DNA of 64,000 nt from Strongylocentrotus purpuratus (taxonomy: Eukaryota > Echinodermata > Echinoidea > Camarodonta > Strongylocentrotidae). Of this stretch, positions 62,536 to 64,000 are shown in pieces. The translations under genes and the position numbers were made by a program. A model generated the notes under the pieces. That model was not told the origin of the DNA and searched no databases. It saw only the letters and a program-made list of their open reading frames with translations. The stretch is from assembly GCF_000002235.5 (NCBI RefSeq), contig NW_022145604.1, positions 2,816,339 through 2,880,338 of the forward strand. The letters run 5' to 3'. How positions within the stretch are numbered: position 1 is the first letter of the stretch; each line of letters opens with the position of its first letter.

Positions 62536-62814
62536 CAGGCGCGGATCCAGGATTTCTTAGGGGAAGGGGCCCAACTTTTTTCTTCTTTTTTTGCTCCCGA
62601 AAATTTGAAAATCGCGCCGGCCGAAAAGTCGCTCAGTGGGGGGGGGGGGGGGGTAGTGAGCACAATTTTTTTGTTTGGTCCTCGAAAATTTTAAAATTTG
62701 CACCCCCCCCCCCCCCTTGAGCGCCAGGGGGGGGGGGGGCCCAACCCCCAAAAAAGGTAAAAATCGCGTGATTTTGCATGATTTTTTTCTCAAGGGGGGA
62801 TCCGCCACTGCATC
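62536..62814. mobile_element. Repeat with GGCGGATCC inverted ends and G/C-runs
   Basis: Left GCGCGGATCCAGGATT and right GGGGGGATCCGCCACTG are inverted. The centre has G17, C16 and G13 runs. A related left end (CAGTGGCGGATCCAGGGAGG) is at 52602-52800. Confidence 0.55.
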
Positions 62815-63110
62815 ACCCTGTGTATTTATCATTTTGTTTCATATATATGAAATGTTCTTGTTTTAATATATGTACGTGTATGTCAACTGAAGTCTAAGAT
62901 TTACTTTTTCATCGATTTTTTGTTCATGCTCGGTGCAATTTTCCAAAGGTTAACGGTCAAACTTTATTTCCTGTTATGTAAATGGAACTTTCTGAGTGGG
63001 ATGAAAGTTGAGTATCTAATCTAAATGCTTCTACAATATAATTTTATTCAAGAATTGAGTTTCCAGTTATTTAGTAGCAGTATCGTTTCCGTAGTTACTA
63101 TTTTTCGCAG

Positions 63111-63158
63111 GTCAAATAACAGAACTTCCCAAACAATATCCTTCTTGGCTCAGGATCG
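63111..63158 (+). CDS. Probable second exon of the same secreted-protein gene
   Basis: 48 bp between acceptor ttttcgcag and donor GTAATT, phase 1-1, so it joins the signal-peptide exon in frame. Encodes GQITELPKQYPSWLRI. Likely the mature N terminus. Supported only by splice sites and phase. Confidence 0.5.
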
Positions 63159-64000
63159 GTAATTGTTATGATGTTTTTCATATATATCAGCGAATTTTTA
63201 AAGGGAATTATGACTTTTATTATGGCAATCAACGATCATTTTCATTATAATAGTCTACGTTATCCTTTAAGCTTCAAGCTTATATTGAGCTCTGGTTTAG
63301 GAATCGCATTCTGAGAGAAAATTGTTATAATTTATTCTGGATTATTTATCCTGCAGTAGATTGGTTGTTTGAACCAGTGAAATAAAAACAAACGCATACA
63401 AACTTGCTGGGCGTCATCTTCGAAGGAACCCACAACTCCCATTTGCACCTAGTGACCTGTGTCAAAGGTTAAGTCCATTCCAAAAATAACTTGCTTTCAA
63501 TAGATGCGGAAAAACAGGAGAAAGAGAGCAAGAAGAGTTTTATGAAAATCAGATCACTAATAAAGAAGTTGTACTTTTTTTTAAAGTATGAAAAACTGTG
63601 GAACAATGAAAATCACTACACAAATTGCCAAATTGGTTATCAGTTTGTGACGTCATCGCCTCACTTTTTAGCAATTACCTTATATGTTTTCATTCCATTA
63701 TTTTCCTTTTTTATCCACAAGAACTAGATTTCCCATGCCATTGCGCAGGTTATATGTGATATGTATCATATTACATACGTGACATTTTACAATCTTTTAT
63801 GAACTTTGAAACATTGATACTATTTTCGCAATACTGTCTATAAATAATTATTAATTTTCATATTAAATAGTTTATTTAAATTCACATTTTCATGATTTAA
63901 CAGAATAAAAACAATTAATCTATATTAGTGCATCCACAGTTCCACACGAAAACATATTACGATCAATTTAACTTGGATGCTGGTGTGAAGAAAGAAGATT

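Larger units (their letters stand above)
60619..64000 (+). other. Right end: introns of the right-end gene and repeats
   Basis: Apart from the 48-bp exon at 63111-63158 it holds family D and E repeats, a segmental duplication and a G/C-run element. No further exon could be supported. Confidence 0.6.

Overview
This is animal nuclear DNA with split genes, AT-rich introns of 0.1 to 8 kb, GT-AG splice sites, simple-sequence tracts, tRNA-derived SINEs and small inverted-repeat transposons. There is no operon, Shine-Dalgarno site or CRISPR array. A large secreted protein alternating hyalin repeats (HYR) with sushi (CCP) modules, plus the repeat content, points to an invertebrate deuterostome, most likely an echinoderm such as a sea urchin. 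That assignment is inference; no species marker was read.

Left part (about 1-16.85 kb, + strand): the 3' part of ANKAR (ankyrin and armadillo repeat protein). Thirteen coding exons from 4517 to 14691 join in phase and encode about 860 C-terminal residues: ankyrin repeats, a long armadillo array and a basic tail. The 5' exons lie outside the window or were not recognised in 1-4516. A roughly 2.1 kb 3' UTR ends at poly(A) signals near 16808-16820.

Middle and right (59.6 kb down to 16.85 kb, - strand): one gene of about 34 exons. I placed every exon by splice sites, and all joins are phase-consistent. It encodes a secreted protein of about 2,075 residues: split signal peptide, Arg/Pro linker, 7 HYR and 16 CCP modules, a SVEP1-like spacer, a 20-residue tandem repeat and Cys-rich GCC2/GCC3 (ephrin-receptor-like) modules. 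The terminal exon appears frameshifted. The gene runs tail to tail with ANKAR, and their poly(A) signals are about 40 bp apart.

Nested in its largest intron, on the opposite strand, is an intronless ORF (30418-32526). It has a Tigger/CENP-B type double helix-turn-helix DNA-binding region but no visible DDE catalytic domain, so it is a candidate domesticated transposase. A palindrome with arms of about 110 bp begins 74 bp after its stop.

Right end (+ strand): a signal-peptide exon at 60552-60618 and a 48-bp phase-matched exon at 63111-63158 look like the start of another secreted-protein gene. It is divergently paired with the HYR/CCP gene, with start codons about 0.9 kb apart. The rest is introns and repeats: at least six MITE-like families, several tRNA-derived SINE families, a candidate solo LTR, minisatellites and many G/C homopolymers.
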